Origin: CAWDAQ01 sp963800325
GTDB lineage: Bacteria > Actinomycetota > Actinomycetes > Actinomycetales > Dermatophilaceae
NCBI GenBank assembly: GCA_963800325.1
Contig: CAWDAQ010000008.1
Location: 62,001-126,000 of the forward strand
Length of the DNA stretch: 64,000 nucleotides
Reading direction: 5' to 3'
Shown: in pieces, positions 48,490 to 63,389 of the stretch
How the letters are laid out: each line of letters begins with the position of its first letter
Position numbering within the stretch: the stretch's first letter is position 1
Translations under genes and position numbers: made by a program
The notes under the pieces: model-generated
Seen by the model: the letters and a program-made list of their open reading frames with translations, nothing else
The model's database searches: none
Told to the model about the DNA's origin: nothing

Positions 48490-49440
48490 ATGAGCCCCCA
48501 CAGCCACCCCGCCGCCCGGACCCTGCGCGGCGCCATCGACGCCGCCGCCGTGCGGGTCGCCCAGGCCAAGGCCCGCACCCTCGTCGAGGCGCTGCCCTGG
48601 CTCGAGCGCTTCCGCGGTGCCCTCGTCGTCATCAAGTACGGCGGGAACGCGATGGTCGACGACGACCTCAAGGCCGCCTTCGCCGAGGACGTCGTGTTCC
48701 TGCGCTACGCCGGGCTGCGTCCCGTCGTCGTCCACGGCGGCGGCCCGCAGATCGCGACGATGCTGCACCGGCTCGGGCTCGAGAGCGAGTTCCGCGGCGG
48801 GCTGCGGGTCACCACCCCCGAGGTCATGGACGTCGTGCGGATGGTCCTCACCGGGCAGGTGGGCCGCGAGCTCGTCGGCCTGCTCAACCAGCACGGCCCG
48901 CTCGCCGTCGGCCTGTCCGGGGAGGACGCCGGCCTCTTCGGCGCCCGCCGGCGAACCGCCCTCCACGGCGGCGCGCCGGTCGACCTCGGGCTCGTCGGCG
49001 ACGTCGTCGAGGTCAGCCCGTCGGCGGTCGAGGACATCCTCGCCGCGGGGCGGATCCCCGTCGTCTCCACGGTCGCGCCCGACCTCGACGCCGACGGCCA
49101 GGTGCTCAACGTCAACGCCGACAGCGCCGCCGCCGCGCTCGCCGCCTCGCTCGGGGCCCACAAGCTCGTCGTCCTCACCGACGTCGAGGGCGTGTACGCG
49201 GACTGGCCCGACCGGGACTCCCTGCTCTCCCAGCTGCCCGTGTCCGGGGCCCGGGACCTGCTCGGGCGCGTCTCGACGGGGATGATCCCGAAGCTCGAGG
49301 CGTGCGTGCGCGCCGTCGAGGGCGGGGTCCCCCAGGCGCACGTCGTCGACGGCCGTCAGCCCCACTCGCTGCTGCTCGAGGTGTTCACCTCCGAGGGCAT
49401 CGGCACCATGATCGTCCCCGACGAGGAGGCCACGGAGTGA
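48490..49440 (+). CDS. argB: Acetylglutamate kinase
   Basis: 316 residues. VVIKYGGNAM, VVHGGGPQI, GLVGDVVEV, the NVNADSAAAALAASLGA segment and STGMIPKLEACVRAVEGG are conserved. The N-terminal helix (RTLVEALPWLERF) is the one used in arginine-feedback-sensitive hexamers, so inhibition by arginine is expected. ATG follows argJ by ten bases. Confidence 0.94.
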   Translation: MSPHSHPAARTLRGAIDAAAVRVAQAKARTLVEALPWLERFRGALVVIKYGGNAMVDDDLKAAFAEDVVFLRYAGLRPVVVHGGGPQIATMLHRLGLESEFRGGLRVTTPEVMDVVRMVLTGQVGRELVGLLNQHGPLAVGLSGEDAGLFGARRRTALHGGAPVDLGLVGDVVEVSPSAVEDILAAGRIPVVSTVAPDLDADGQVLNVNADSAAAALAASLGAHKLVVLTDVEGVYADWPDRDSLLSQLPVSGARDLLGRVSTGMIPKLEACVRAVEGGVPQAHVVDGRQPHSLLLEVFTSEGIGTMIVPDEEATE

Positions 49441-50687
49441 CCACCCCCACCACCGCCGCCACCCGGAGCGAGGCGCTCCTCGACCGCTACGAGCAGGCGC
49501 TCGCCCCGGTCTACGGCCGCCCGCCGCTCGTGCTCTCCCACGGCCACGGCGCCCACGTGTGGGACGTCGACGGCGCCCGGTACCTCGACCTCGTCGGCGG
49601 GATCGCCGTCAACGCCCTCGGGCACGCCCACCACGCCCTCGTCGAGGCCGTCACCCGCCAGGTCGGCGCCGCCGTCCACGTGTCCAACCTCGTCACCACC
49701 GAGGCCCAGATCGCGCTCGCCGAGCGCCTCCTCGAGGTCGCCGCCGCCCCCGCAGGCTCGAAGGTCTTCCTCTGCAACTCCGGCGCCGAGGCCGTCGAGG
49801 CGGCCGTCAAGCTCGCCCGCCGGACCGGCCGGCCCGGGATCGTCGCCGCCGAGGGTGCCTTCCACGGCCGGACCACGGGAGCGCTCGCGCTCACCCACAA
49901 GGCCGCCTACCGCGAGCCGTTCGAGCCCCTCATCCCCGGCGTGAGCCACGTCCCCTACGGCGACGTCGCCGCGCTCGCCGAGGCCGTCACCCCCGACGTC
50001 GGCGCGGTCGTCCTCGAGCCGGTCCAGGGCGAGGCCGGCGTCGTCGTCCCCCCGCCGGGCTACCTCGCCGCCGCCCGCGAGATCACGAGCTCGGTCGGCG
50101 CCCTGCTCGTGCTCGACGAGATCCAGACCGGGATCGGGCGGACCGGGGCGTGGTTCGCCCACCAGCACGAGGAGGTCGTCCCGGACGCCGTCACGGTCGC
50201 CAAGGGCCTCGGCGGCGGCGTGCCCGTCGGGGCGCTGGTCACCTTCGGCCCGGAGGTGTCCGGCCTGCTCACCCGGGGCCAGCACGGGAGCACCTTCGGC
50301 GGCAACCCGCTCGCCGCCGCGGCCGGGCTCGCCGTCCTCGAGACGATCGCCGCCGAGGGCCTGCTCGAGCACGCCCGCGAGGCCGGCGAGCACCTCGCCG
50401 ACCGGGTCGAGGCGCTGGGCCACCCGCTCGTCGCCGGGGTCCGCGGCATCGGGCTGCTGCGCGCCGTGGCGCTCACCCGGCCGGTCGCCGCGGAGGCGGC
50501 CGCGAGCGCCCGTGACGCCGGGTTCCTCGTCAACCCGGTCGCCCCGGACGCCCTCCGACTCGCGCCTCCGCTCGTGGTGACCACCGACGAGCTCGACGAG
50601 TTCGTCGCCGCCCTGCCGGCCGTGCTCGACGCGGCCCTCGAGCTCGAGGCGCTCGAGGCGCGCGAGGCCGGCGAGGGGGCCGGATGA
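49437..50687 (+). CDS. argD: Acetylornithine aminotransferase
   Basis: 416 residues of class III aminotransferases. FLCNSGAEAVEAAVKLAR, the EPVQGEAGV segment, DEIQTGIGRTGAWFAHQH and the PLP lysine K256 in VTVAKGLGGGVPVGA are present. GTG overlaps argB and the stop overlaps argF. Confidence 0.93.
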   Translation: MTTPTTAATRSEALLDRYEQALAPVYGRPPLVLSHGHGAHVWDVDGARYLDLVGGIAVNALGHAHHALVEAVTRQVGAAVHVSNLVTTEAQIALAERLLEVAAAPAGSKVFLCNSGAEAVEAAVKLARRTGRPGIVAAEGAFHGRTTGALALTHKAAYREPFEPLIPGVSHVPYGDVAALAEAVTPDVGAVVLEPVQGEAGVVVPPPGYLAAAREITSSVGALLVLDEIQTGIGRTGAWFAHQHEEVVPDAVTVAKGLGGGVPVGALVTFGPEVSGLLTRGQHGSTFGGNPLAAAAGLAVLETIAAEGLLEHAREAGEHLADRVEALGHPLVAGVRGIGLLRAVALTRPVAAEAAASARDAGFLVNPVAPDALRLAPPLVVTTDELDEFVAALPAVLDAALELEALEAREAGEGAG

Positions 50688-51658
50688 CTCCCGCAGAGAC
50701 ACCCGTCGTGCGGCACTTCCTGCGCGACGACGACCTCACCGCGGCCGAGCAGGCCGAGGTGCTGCGCCGGGCCGCGGCCCTGAAGGAGTCCCCGTTCTCG
50801 GACCGCTGCCTCGAGGGACCGCAGTCCGTCGCCGTCGTCTTCGACAAGCCGAGCACCCGGACCCGGGTGTCGTTCAGCGCGGGAATCGCCCACCTCGGCG
50901 GGCACCCGCTCGTCATCGACGCCGCGACCAGCCAGCTCGGCCGCGGCGAGCCGGTCGCCGACACCACCCGCGTCCTGGACCGCATCGTCTCCGCCATCGT
51001 CTGGCGCACCGCCGGCCACGAGCGGATCGAGGCGATGGCCGCGGTCAGCCGGGTCCCGGTCGTCAACGCCCTCACCGACCACGCCCACCCCTGCCAGGTG
51101 CTCGCCGACCTGCTCACCGTCGCCGAGCACGTCGGCGGCCCGTCGGGGCGTGCCCTGGCCTACCTCGGGGACGGCGCGAACAACATGGCCCACTCCTACC
51201 TGCTCGGCTGCGCGCTCGCCGGGATGGACGTCCGGGTCGGCGCCCCCGGCTCGCACCTGCCCGAGCCCGCCGTCGTCGCCCGGGCCGAGGAGATCGCCGC
51301 CACGACCGGCGGGTCGGTGACCGTGACGACCGCCCCCGAGGAGGCCGTCACCGGGGCCGACGTCGTCGCGACCGACACGTGGGTCTCGATGGGCCAGGAG
51401 GCCGAGAAGGCGGGGCGCTCGGGCGCCGGCAGCCCCTTCGCGCCGTACGCCGTCACCGAGGACCTGCTCTCCCGGCACGCCCCCCGCGCCCGCGTGCTGC
51501 ACTGCCTGCCCGCCTACCGCGGTCTCGAGGTCTCCGCGGAGGTGCTCGACGGCCCGAGGGCCATGGTCTGGGACGAGGCCGAGAACCGGCTGCACGTCCA
51601 GAAGGCGCTGCTCTCGTGGCTGCTCGAGGCCTCGTCCGCTGGCGGGGCCGACGCGTGA
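50684..51658 (+). CDS. argF: Ornithine carbamoyltransferase
   Basis: 324 residues. The carbamoyl-phosphate loop is S57-T-R-T-R, with HPCQVLADL and the catalytic Cys in HCLPAYRG; the ornithine site DTWVSMGQE is intact. It makes citrulline. ATG overlaps argD (ATGA). Confidence 0.94.
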   Translation: MTPAETPVVRHFLRDDDLTAAEQAEVLRRAAALKESPFSDRCLEGPQSVAVVFDKPSTRTRVSFSAGIAHLGGHPLVIDAATSQLGRGEPVADTTRVLDRIVSAIVWRTAGHERIEAMAAVSRVPVVNALTDHAHPCQVLADLLTVAEHVGGPSGRALAYLGDGANNMAHSYLLGCALAGMDVRVGAPGSHLPEPAVVARAEEIAATTGGSVTVTTAPEEAVTGADVVATDTWVSMGQEAEKAGRSGAGSPFAPYAVTEDLLSRHAPRARVLHCLPAYRGLEVSAEVLDGPRAMVWDEAENRLHVQKALLSWLLEASSAGGADA

Positions 51659-52149
51659 TCGCCGGCTCGCGCACCGCCCGGCAGCGGCGGATCGTCGAGA
51701 TCCTCGGCCGGGAGCAGGTGCGCAGCCAGGGCGAGCTGCTCGAGCGGCTCGCGCTGGACGGCATCGACGTGACCCAGGCGACCCTCTCGCGGGACCTGCT
51801 CGACCTCGGCGCCGAGAAGGTCCGGGTCGGGCGCGCCCTCGTCTACGCCGTGCCGGGCGAGGGCGGGGACCGGACCCCCCGCCCGGCGGCGGACGCCGAG
51901 GAGGTCAGCGGACGGCTCCGCCGGCTCTGCGAGGAGCTCCTCGTCACCGCGGAGGCCACGGGCCACCTCGTCGTCGTCCGGACCCCGCCCGGGGCGGCGA
52001 GCTACCTCGCCTCGGCGATCGACCACACCCAGCCGGCCGGGGTGGTGGGGACGATCGCGGGGGACGACACCATCATGGTGGTCACCACCGGCCAGCGGGC
52101 GGGCCGCGCCCTCGCCGAGCGGCTGCTCGCGCTGTCGGGCAGCGACTGA
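51655..52149 (+). CDS. argR: Arginine repressor
   Basis: 164 residues. N-terminal winged helix with TARQRRIVEILGREQVRSQG and the recognition helix VTQATLSRDLLDLG; C-terminal oligomerisation/arginine domain with VRTPPGAASYLASAID and GTIAGDDTIMVVTTG. It forms an arginine-bound hexamer that represses arg genes; the likely operators are the two boxes before argC. GTG overlaps argF. Confidence 0.93.
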   Translation: MIAGSRTARQRRIVEILGREQVRSQGELLERLALDGIDVTQATLSRDLLDLGAEKVRVGRALVYAVPGEGGDRTPRPAADAEEVSGRLRRLCEELLVTAEATGHLVVVRTPPGAASYLASAIDHTQPAGVVGTIAGDDTIMVVTTGQRAGRALAERLLALSGSD

Positions 52150-52163
52150 GCAGCCCGGGCCAC

Positions 52164-52184
52164 GGGCGCGGGCCACCCGCGCCC
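52164..52184 (+). terminator. Hairpin between argR and argH
   Basis: GGGCGCGGG (52164-52172) and CCCGCGCCC (52176-52184) form a 9-bp stem with a 3-base loop; no T tract. It fills the spot where argG stands in related gene orders. Confidence 0.45.
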
Positions 52185-52224
52185 GCCCACCCACGCGCAC
52201 GACCTGACGACGAGAGAGGACGAG

Positions 52225-53706
<1,482 letters not shown>

Positions 53707-53708
53707 GC

Positions 53709-54332
53709 GTGGGGACGGGCACCGGGCCCGTCACGCGGGACTTCCTCGCCCGCGACGCCCTCGACCTCGCCCCCGACCTCCTCGGGGCCACCCTCACCCA
53801 CGGCGGGGTCACCCTCCGGCTCACCGAGGTCGAGGCGTACCGCGGCCGGGACGACCCCGGCTCGCACGCCTACTCCGGCCGCACCCCCAGGGTCGAGGTC
53901 ATGTTCGGCCCCCCCGGGCACCTCTACGTGTACTTCACCTACGGGATGCACTTCTGCGCCAACGTCGTCTGCGGCCGGGACGGCGAGGCATCCGCCGTCC
54001 TGCTGCGCGCCGGGGAGGTCGTCGCCGGCGAGGACCTCGCCCGGGAGCGGCGACCCGGCGTTCCCGAGCGCGACTGGGCCCGCGGACCCGCCCGGCTGAC
54101 CCGCACGCTCGGGATCGGGCGGGAGGAGAACGGGCTCGACCTCTGCGGGCCCGAGCCGCTGGTCGCGACGTCGACGGGGGCCGGCGCCACCGTGCGCTCC
54201 GGGCCCCGGGTCGGCGTCAGCGGGCCGGGCGGGGACGGGGCGACCTACCCCTGGCGGTTCTGGCTCGAGGGCGAGCGGACCGTCTCGGCCTACCGGGCGG
54301 CGACACCGCGTCGCCGCCGGAGCCGGTCGTAG
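53709..54332 (+). CDS. mpg: DNA-3-methyladenine glycosylase (AAG/MPG family)
   Basis: 207 residues. TRDFLARDALDLAPDLLGATL, the catalytic Glu in EVEAYRGRDDPGSHAY, and VMFGPPGHLYVYFTYGMHFC match the AAG fold. It removes alkylated purines and hypoxanthine. GTG 53709 is two bases after the argH stop. A basic tail (RRRRSRS) ends the protein. The same mpg-tyrS order occurs in mycobacteria by memory. Confidence 0.9.
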   Translation: MGTGTGPVTRDFLARDALDLAPDLLGATLTHGGVTLRLTEVEAYRGRDDPGSHAYSGRTPRVEVMFGPPGHLYVYFTYGMHFCANVVCGRDGEASAVLLRAGEVVAGEDLARERRPGVPERDWARGPARLTRTLGIGREENGLDLCGPEPLVATSTGAGATVRSGPRVGVSGPGGDGATYPWRFWLEGERTVSAYRAATPRRRRSRS

Positions 54333-54449
54333 GGCAGGCTTGGCGACTGACGAGGCGACAAGGACGGTCGCGGCGCGGCCCCCGTCGAGGGGCCCGGGCG
54401 CCGGACCACGACGCGAGACCCACGACGTGGGAGCGGAGGAGAACCGGAC

Positions 54450-55715
54450 GTGGACGACATCCTCGACGAGCTGCAGTGGCGCGGGCTGGCCGCCCAGACC
54501 ACCGACGAGGCCGCGCTGCGGGAGGCACTGGCGGCGGGACCGGTCACGGTCTACTGCGGGTTCGACCCGACCGCGCCGTCCCTGCACTTCGGCAACCTCG
54601 TCCAGCTCGTCGTGCTGCGCCACCTCCAGCGGGCCGGGCACCGGGTCATCTGCCTCGTCGGCGGGTCGACGGGGCTCATCGGCGACCCCCGCCCGACCTC
54701 GGAGCGGGTGCTGAAGACCAAGGAGCAGACCGCGGACTGGGTCGGCCGGATCACCGAGCAGGTCCGGCCGTTCCTCGACGTCACCGGGGACAACCCCGCC
54801 CTCATCGTCAACAACCTCGACTGGACCGGGGAGCTGAGCGCGCTCGACTTCCTCCGCGACGTCGGCAAGCACTTCCGGGTCAACCAGATGCTCCGCAAGG
54901 AGTCGGTCGCCGCCCGGCTGGAGAGCCAGGACGGGATCAGCTACACCGAGTTCAGCTACCAGCTGCTCCAGGGGCTGGACTACCTCCACCTGTTCCGGGA
55001 GTTCGGCTGCACGCTGCAGACCGGGGGCCAGGACCAGTGGGGCAACCTCACCGCGGGCGCCGACCTCATCCACCGGGTCGAGGGGGCCTCGGTCCACCTG
55101 CTCACCACGCCGCTGGTCACCGACAGCCACGGGCAGAAGTTCGGCAAGTCCGAGGGCAACGCCGTGTGGCTCAGCGCCGACATGACGAGCCCGTACGCCT
55201 TCTACCAGTACTGGCTCAACGTCGAGGACGCGTCGGTCGTGCACCTGCTCAAGGTGTTCACCGACCGGTCCCCGGACGAGGTCGCCGAGCTCGAGGCCGT
55301 CCACGCCGAGAAGCCGTTCCTGCGCGAGGCCCACCGGGCCCTCGCCACGGACGTGACGAGCCTCGTGCACGGCTCCGAGGCGACGGCCGCCGCGGCAGCG
55401 GCCTCGGCCGCGCTGTTCGGCTCCGGCGACGTCGCCGGCCTCGACCGCGCGACCCTCGCCGACGCCGCCGCCGAGCTGCCGGGCGCCGACGTGCCCCCCG
55501 GCACCGGCCTGCTCGACGCCCTCGTCGCCGTCGGGCTCGTCGACAGCAAGAAGGCCGCCCGCCGGACCGTCGACGAGGGCGGGGTCTCGGTCAACAACGT
55601 CCGGGTCGGCGACGTCACCCGGGTGCTGGGGGAGGAGGACTACCTCCACGGCGACCTCGTCCTCCTCCGCCGTGGCCGCAAGTCCCTCGCGGCGGCCCGC
55701 CGCCCCACGAGCTGA
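54450..55715 (+). CDS. tyrS: Tyrosyl-tRNA synthetase
   Basis: 421 residues. The HIGH motif is H46-F-G-N and the KMSKS motif is KFGKS (230-234). YCGFDPTAPSLHFGN and GGQDQWGNLTAG are class Ic features for Tyr. An S4 RNA-binding domain forms the last 60 residues (AARRTVDEGGVSVNNVRV). GTG start after GGAGGAGAACC. A GTTGAGTGAGCA palindrome lies 65 bases after the stop. Confidence 0.95.
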   Translation: MDDILDELQWRGLAAQTTDEAALREALAAGPVTVYCGFDPTAPSLHFGNLVQLVVLRHLQRAGHRVICLVGGSTGLIGDPRPTSERVLKTKEQTADWVGRITEQVRPFLDVTGDNPALIVNNLDWTGELSALDFLRDVGKHFRVNQMLRKESVAARLESQDGISYTEFSYQLLQGLDYLHLFREFGCTLQTGGQDQWGNLTAGADLIHRVEGASVHLLTTPLVTDSHGQKFGKSEGNAVWLSADMTSPYAFYQYWLNVEDASVVHLLKVFTDRSPDEVAELEAVHAEKPFLREAHRALATDVTSLVHGSEATAAAAAASAALFGSGDVAGLDRATLADAAAELPGADVPPGTGLLDALVAVGLVDSKKAARRTVDEGGVSVNNVRVGDVTRVLGEEDYLHGDLVLLRRGRKSLAAARRPTS

Positions 55716-55734
55716 CCCGCCGTCGCCCTGGCGA

Positions 55735-55777
55735 ACCCGCTACCCCCGAGCGCACCCGCTACCCCCCGAGCGCACCC
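55735..55777. repeat. Two-copy tandem repeat after tyrS
   Basis: ACCCGCTACCCCCGAGCGC is followed directly by a near copy with one extra C. It leads into the palindrome at 55781 much as the 32-base direct repeat leads into the palindrome at 15116. Confidence 0.55.
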
Positions 55778-55780
55778 CAC

Positions 55781-55845
55781 CCGTTGAGTGAGCAGCAACT
55801 GTCTTCCCACGGGCCCGGAGGCTGCAGTTGGTGCTCACTCAACGG
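55781..55845. repeat. Palindrome of the GTTGAGTGAGCA family (copy 2)
   Basis: CCGTTGAGTGAGCAGCAACTG on the left pairs with CAGTTGGTGCTCACTCAACGG on the right with a single mismatch, loop of 23 bases. The outer 14 bases equal those of copy 1 while the inner stem differs. It is the probable end of the tyrS transcript. Confidence 0.8.
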
Positions 55846-55892
55846 GGGGCCGCGGGTGACCTGCCAGGGTCGGGCGGGGGTGGGGACCCGAT

Positions 55893-55921
55893 TTGGCGGT
55901 CGCGGGAGCGTCGCGTAGTGT
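55893..55921 (+). promoter_or_regulatory. rrn promoter P1
   Basis: TTGGCG (55893-55898) and TAGTGT (55916-55921) with a 17-base spacer. Start expected near 55928, giving a leader of about 425 bases. Confidence 0.6.
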
Positions 55922-56000
55922 TCCTACCCGTCAGCCCGCAAGGGAGGAACGGACACCACAGCACAGGCTTGCGGCCTGCGCGAAGAAGGCCGGTCCCGGG

Positions 56001-56031
56001 TTGGCACCGACCACGAGCCGAGTGCTAACGT
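56001..56031 (+). promoter_or_regulatory. Possible second rrn promoter
   Basis: TTGGCA (56001-56006) and TAACGT (56026-56031), spacer 19 bases, longer than ideal. Confidence 0.35.
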
Positions 56032-56137
56032 GGTTGCCCGCTCCGGACGGAGAGTCAAGCGCTCACCGCCACGGAGCACCATGAGGAAGCCCCGCCCGAC
56101 CGTCACACGTGACCGTCAGACGGTGCGCGTCCGAACC

Positions 56138-56157
56138 TTGAGAACTCAACAGCGTGT
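56138..56157 (+). promoter_or_regulatory. rrn leader antitermination-like element
   Basis: TTGAGAACTCAACAGCGTGT is the box-like leader sequence typical of actinobacterial rrn operons. A related TTGAGAACTACACAGTGGAC occurs before 23S at 58232. Both likely help Nus-factor antitermination. Confidence 0.6.
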
Positions 56158-56351
56158 CAAAAATCGATGCCAATTTTCCTCGTCGGGGTGGCATGCCTGG
56201 TGTTGTGCTGGGTGTGTCGTCTTTGATGATGATTCCTTTTGGTTGAGGATGAATGACTAGTTTTGCTAGTTGTTTGTTTCTCTGCCAGTGACATTCCCTT
56301 CGGGGTTGTTTTCCCGGGTCGTGCCGTGTGGTGCGTGTCCGGGTGTTGAAC

Positions 56352-61387
<5,036 letters not shown>

Positions 61388-61417
61388 CCACACCCGCAAC
61401 TGTTGTTGTGGTTGCTG

Positions 61418-61435
61418 CTCGCGTCCACTGTGTTG
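61418..61435 (+). promoter_or_regulatory. Right strand of pre-23S processing stem
   Basis: TGCTCGCGTCCACTGTGT pairs perfectly with 58242-58259. Confidence 0.75.
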
Positions 61436-61473
61436 TTCCCGAGATACGGTCGGGAAACTGATATCTCCATAGG

Positions 61474-61592
61474 GTTTCGGCTGTCATAGCGAAGGGGAAA
61501 CGCCCGGTTCCATTCCGAACCCGGAAGCTAAGCCCTTCAGCGCCGATGGTACTGCACTGGTGACGGTGTGGGAGAGTAGGACGCAGCCGGAC
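61474..61592 (+). rRNA. rrf: 5S ribosomal RNA
   Basis: 119 bases. GTTTCGGCTGTCATAGCG to GTAGGACGCAGCCGGAC, with CCATTCCGAACCCGGAAGC in between. The ends pair with one or two G-U pairs. Confidence 0.95.
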
Positions 61593-61600
61593 ATTCTTTT

Positions 61601-61680
61601 GGAACGCCCCGCCACGCGCGGGCCGCCCCACCCCGGGTAACCCGGGGGTTTGGGAGCAGGCCCCGGTGGCGGGGCGTTCC
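61601..61680 (+). terminator. rrn operon terminator structure
   Basis: GGAACGCCCCGCCAC (61601-61615) pairs exactly with GTGGCGGGGCGTTCC (61666-61680). Inside is a further palindrome CCCCGGGTAACCCGGGG. The structure begins right after a CTTTT, eight bases after 5S. Confidence 0.75.
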
Positions 61681-62233
61681 GCATCCCCCACCCCGTCGCT
61701 CGCCTGCGGCCCTTCTGCCCCGGCGATGATGCGCACCACGGCACATCTGCCTGCCGATCTCGCGGGCCGGGGTACCGAGGCGGGCGCGCCGGCGACTCGT
61801 CTTGCCTCGATGCCCGGTCCCGAGGCCCGGCACGCGGTGAGTGAGCAGCGCCAGCTCCCCGGGGGCGTTGCAGGGGAGAGTTGGCGCTCACTCAACGTGA
61901 ACCTGAATCGGCAACTGGTGCCCGTGGGGCCGACGACTGCCGCGGCGCGCGCACGAGGTGCCGCGGCGGTGACGGACCAGACGCGTGCGGCGGCGAGCCC
62001 GGGCGTCGCGTGGGCCGGCCGGAGCGCGCGGCCTGGAGGGGATGCTGAGTCGCGGCCCGAACGCCTCGAGTGGGAGGTGACGCGGGAATCGGAGCCGTAG
62101 CAGTGCCAGCACGGCGGCTCTCCCGGTAGCGGTCGGGCCGGCCTCGCGCCGGCGTCCGTGGCCTCGTTTTCGACCGTCGCCATGGCGGGTCTCCGACTTT
62201 CCGCGTTGTGGGCCGCGCGGTCGGTCGGGGTGG
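61681..62233. other. Non-coding stretch after the rrn operon
   Basis: Frames open here only by GC bias and have no recognisable product. The only clear structure is the palindrome at 61835-61897. I see no tRNA and no IS end that can be placed with confidence. Confidence 0.5.
61835..61897. repeat. Palindrome of the GTTGAGTGAGCA family (copy 3)
   Basis: GGTGAGTGAGCAGCGCCAGCT on the left and AGTTGGCGCTCACTCAAC on the right, plus CCCC/GGGG at the inner end, with small bulges. The outer GAGTGAGC/GCTCACTC matches the other two copies; the inner stem is different again. Confidence 0.7.
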
Positions 62234-63318
62234 TCACGCCGCCGTCCGGGTGGCGGTGTAGAGCATGATGCGGCACTTGTAGTTGTCGTGGGAGCGGTAG
62301 CCGCGTGCGGTTCTCTTGATGTTCTTGATCGTGACGTTCGCGGCCTCGGTCTTGGCGTTGGTGGCCCGGGTGCGGATAAACGTGGCGATCGCCGGCCACC
62401 ACGTGTCGATGGTCTTCTTCAGGCGGGTGGTCTCGGGCATCGCGGCGAGGGCGACGTAGCGGTTGAGGGTGGCGCGTTCCCGTTGCGCGGTCTCGACGGT
62501 CGGGCAGGTCAGGAGGCGGCGGAGTTGTTCTTTCACTCCCCATGGCGGCGCCGATCTCGTTGGTGGGGTCGTCGGCGGCGAGCACGGTCTTCAGTCGTGC
62601 TCGTGCGCGCGGAGAGGGTGTCGTAGCCGCGCAGCAGCAGCAGTCGGTGGGCCCAGGCCAGGTCGTGCTTGCGGCCGCGTCGGCCGCGGGTGTCCCAGGA
62701 CACGCGGCGGCGGACGGCGGTGACCATGTCGCCGGCGAGCTTGACCAGGTGGAAGTGGTCGACCGAGACCCTCGCCTTGGGCAGCAGGGGGGCCACGGCG
62801 GAGCGGAACGCCGCGGAGGGGTCGATCGCGACGACGGCCACCCGGTGGCGCCACCACCGCGGCCGGGTCCTCAGCCAGGCCCGGACCGCGGCGGAGTCGC
62901 GGCCGTCGACGACGCCGACGACCTGCCCGGTGGCCAGGTTGGTGAACGTCGTCATCCACGGCTCGACCCGCCGCCACGTGTCGTTCTCGTCCCTGTACCA
63001 GCGGACCGTGCGGAAAAGGTGCTCGTCGATGCCCAGGGAGTGCACCAGCGCCGGCCGGGCCGCAGTCCTGGCGGCCTGGGAGGCCATCGCCGCCGTCAGC
63101 TGGCGCATCGCCGTCGGCCACGAGACCCCCACCTCGGCGGCGACCGCCTGCACGCAGCGGACCTCACCGGCCAGCGCGGCCACGGTCCGCTCCCGCAGCC
63201 GGGTCGTCACCCGGGTCGTCAGCCGGGCGAACGGTGGGACCTGGTCGGTGTGCTCGGTGAACGTCGCCCTCCCACACCGCGCCTCGGCGCAGCGCCACCG
63301 CTTCTTGACCCACCACAC
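62234..63318 (-). pseudogene. ISL3-family transposase remnant, truncated and twice frameshifted
   Basis: The N-terminal part (63318 to about 62605) reads WVKKRWRCAEARCGRATFTE, then SLGIDEHLFRTVRW (first catalytic Asp), VAIDPSAAFRSAVAPLLPKA (second Asp) and VSVDHFHLVKLAGDMV, all typical of IS1096/IS204-type ISL3 transposases. The frame then shifts near 62605 (RLKTVLAADDPTNEIGAA in the next frame) and again near 62540, after which VKEQLRRLLTCPTVE and TNAKTEAANVTIKNIKR (catalytic Glu) complete the C-terminus to 62234. Each shift is one base. The upstream zinc-finger region with the first CxxC is missing, so the 5' end of the element is lost. Not expected to be active. Confidence 0.82.
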
Positions 63319-63350
63319 CCACCCCCGCGCCCATCGCGACGCCCATGAGG
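62234..63350 (-). mobile_element. Degraded ISL3-type insertion sequence
   Basis: The span of the transposase remnant plus a few bases. I cannot identify terminal inverted repeats or a target duplication. The left end lies somewhere between the palindrome at 61897 and 62234; the right end abuts the NHL pseudogene near 63350-63400, which suggests that the element entered or helped delete that gene. Confidence 0.55.
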
Positions 63351-63389
63351 AGGTAGCCCGATCCAGCTCGGGAACGGCGACGAGGAGTC

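Noticed and set aside
61666..62100. 144-codon plus-strand ORF after the rrn operon
   Set aside because: It spans the palindrome and the terminator arm, has no ribosome binding site and no family resemblance.
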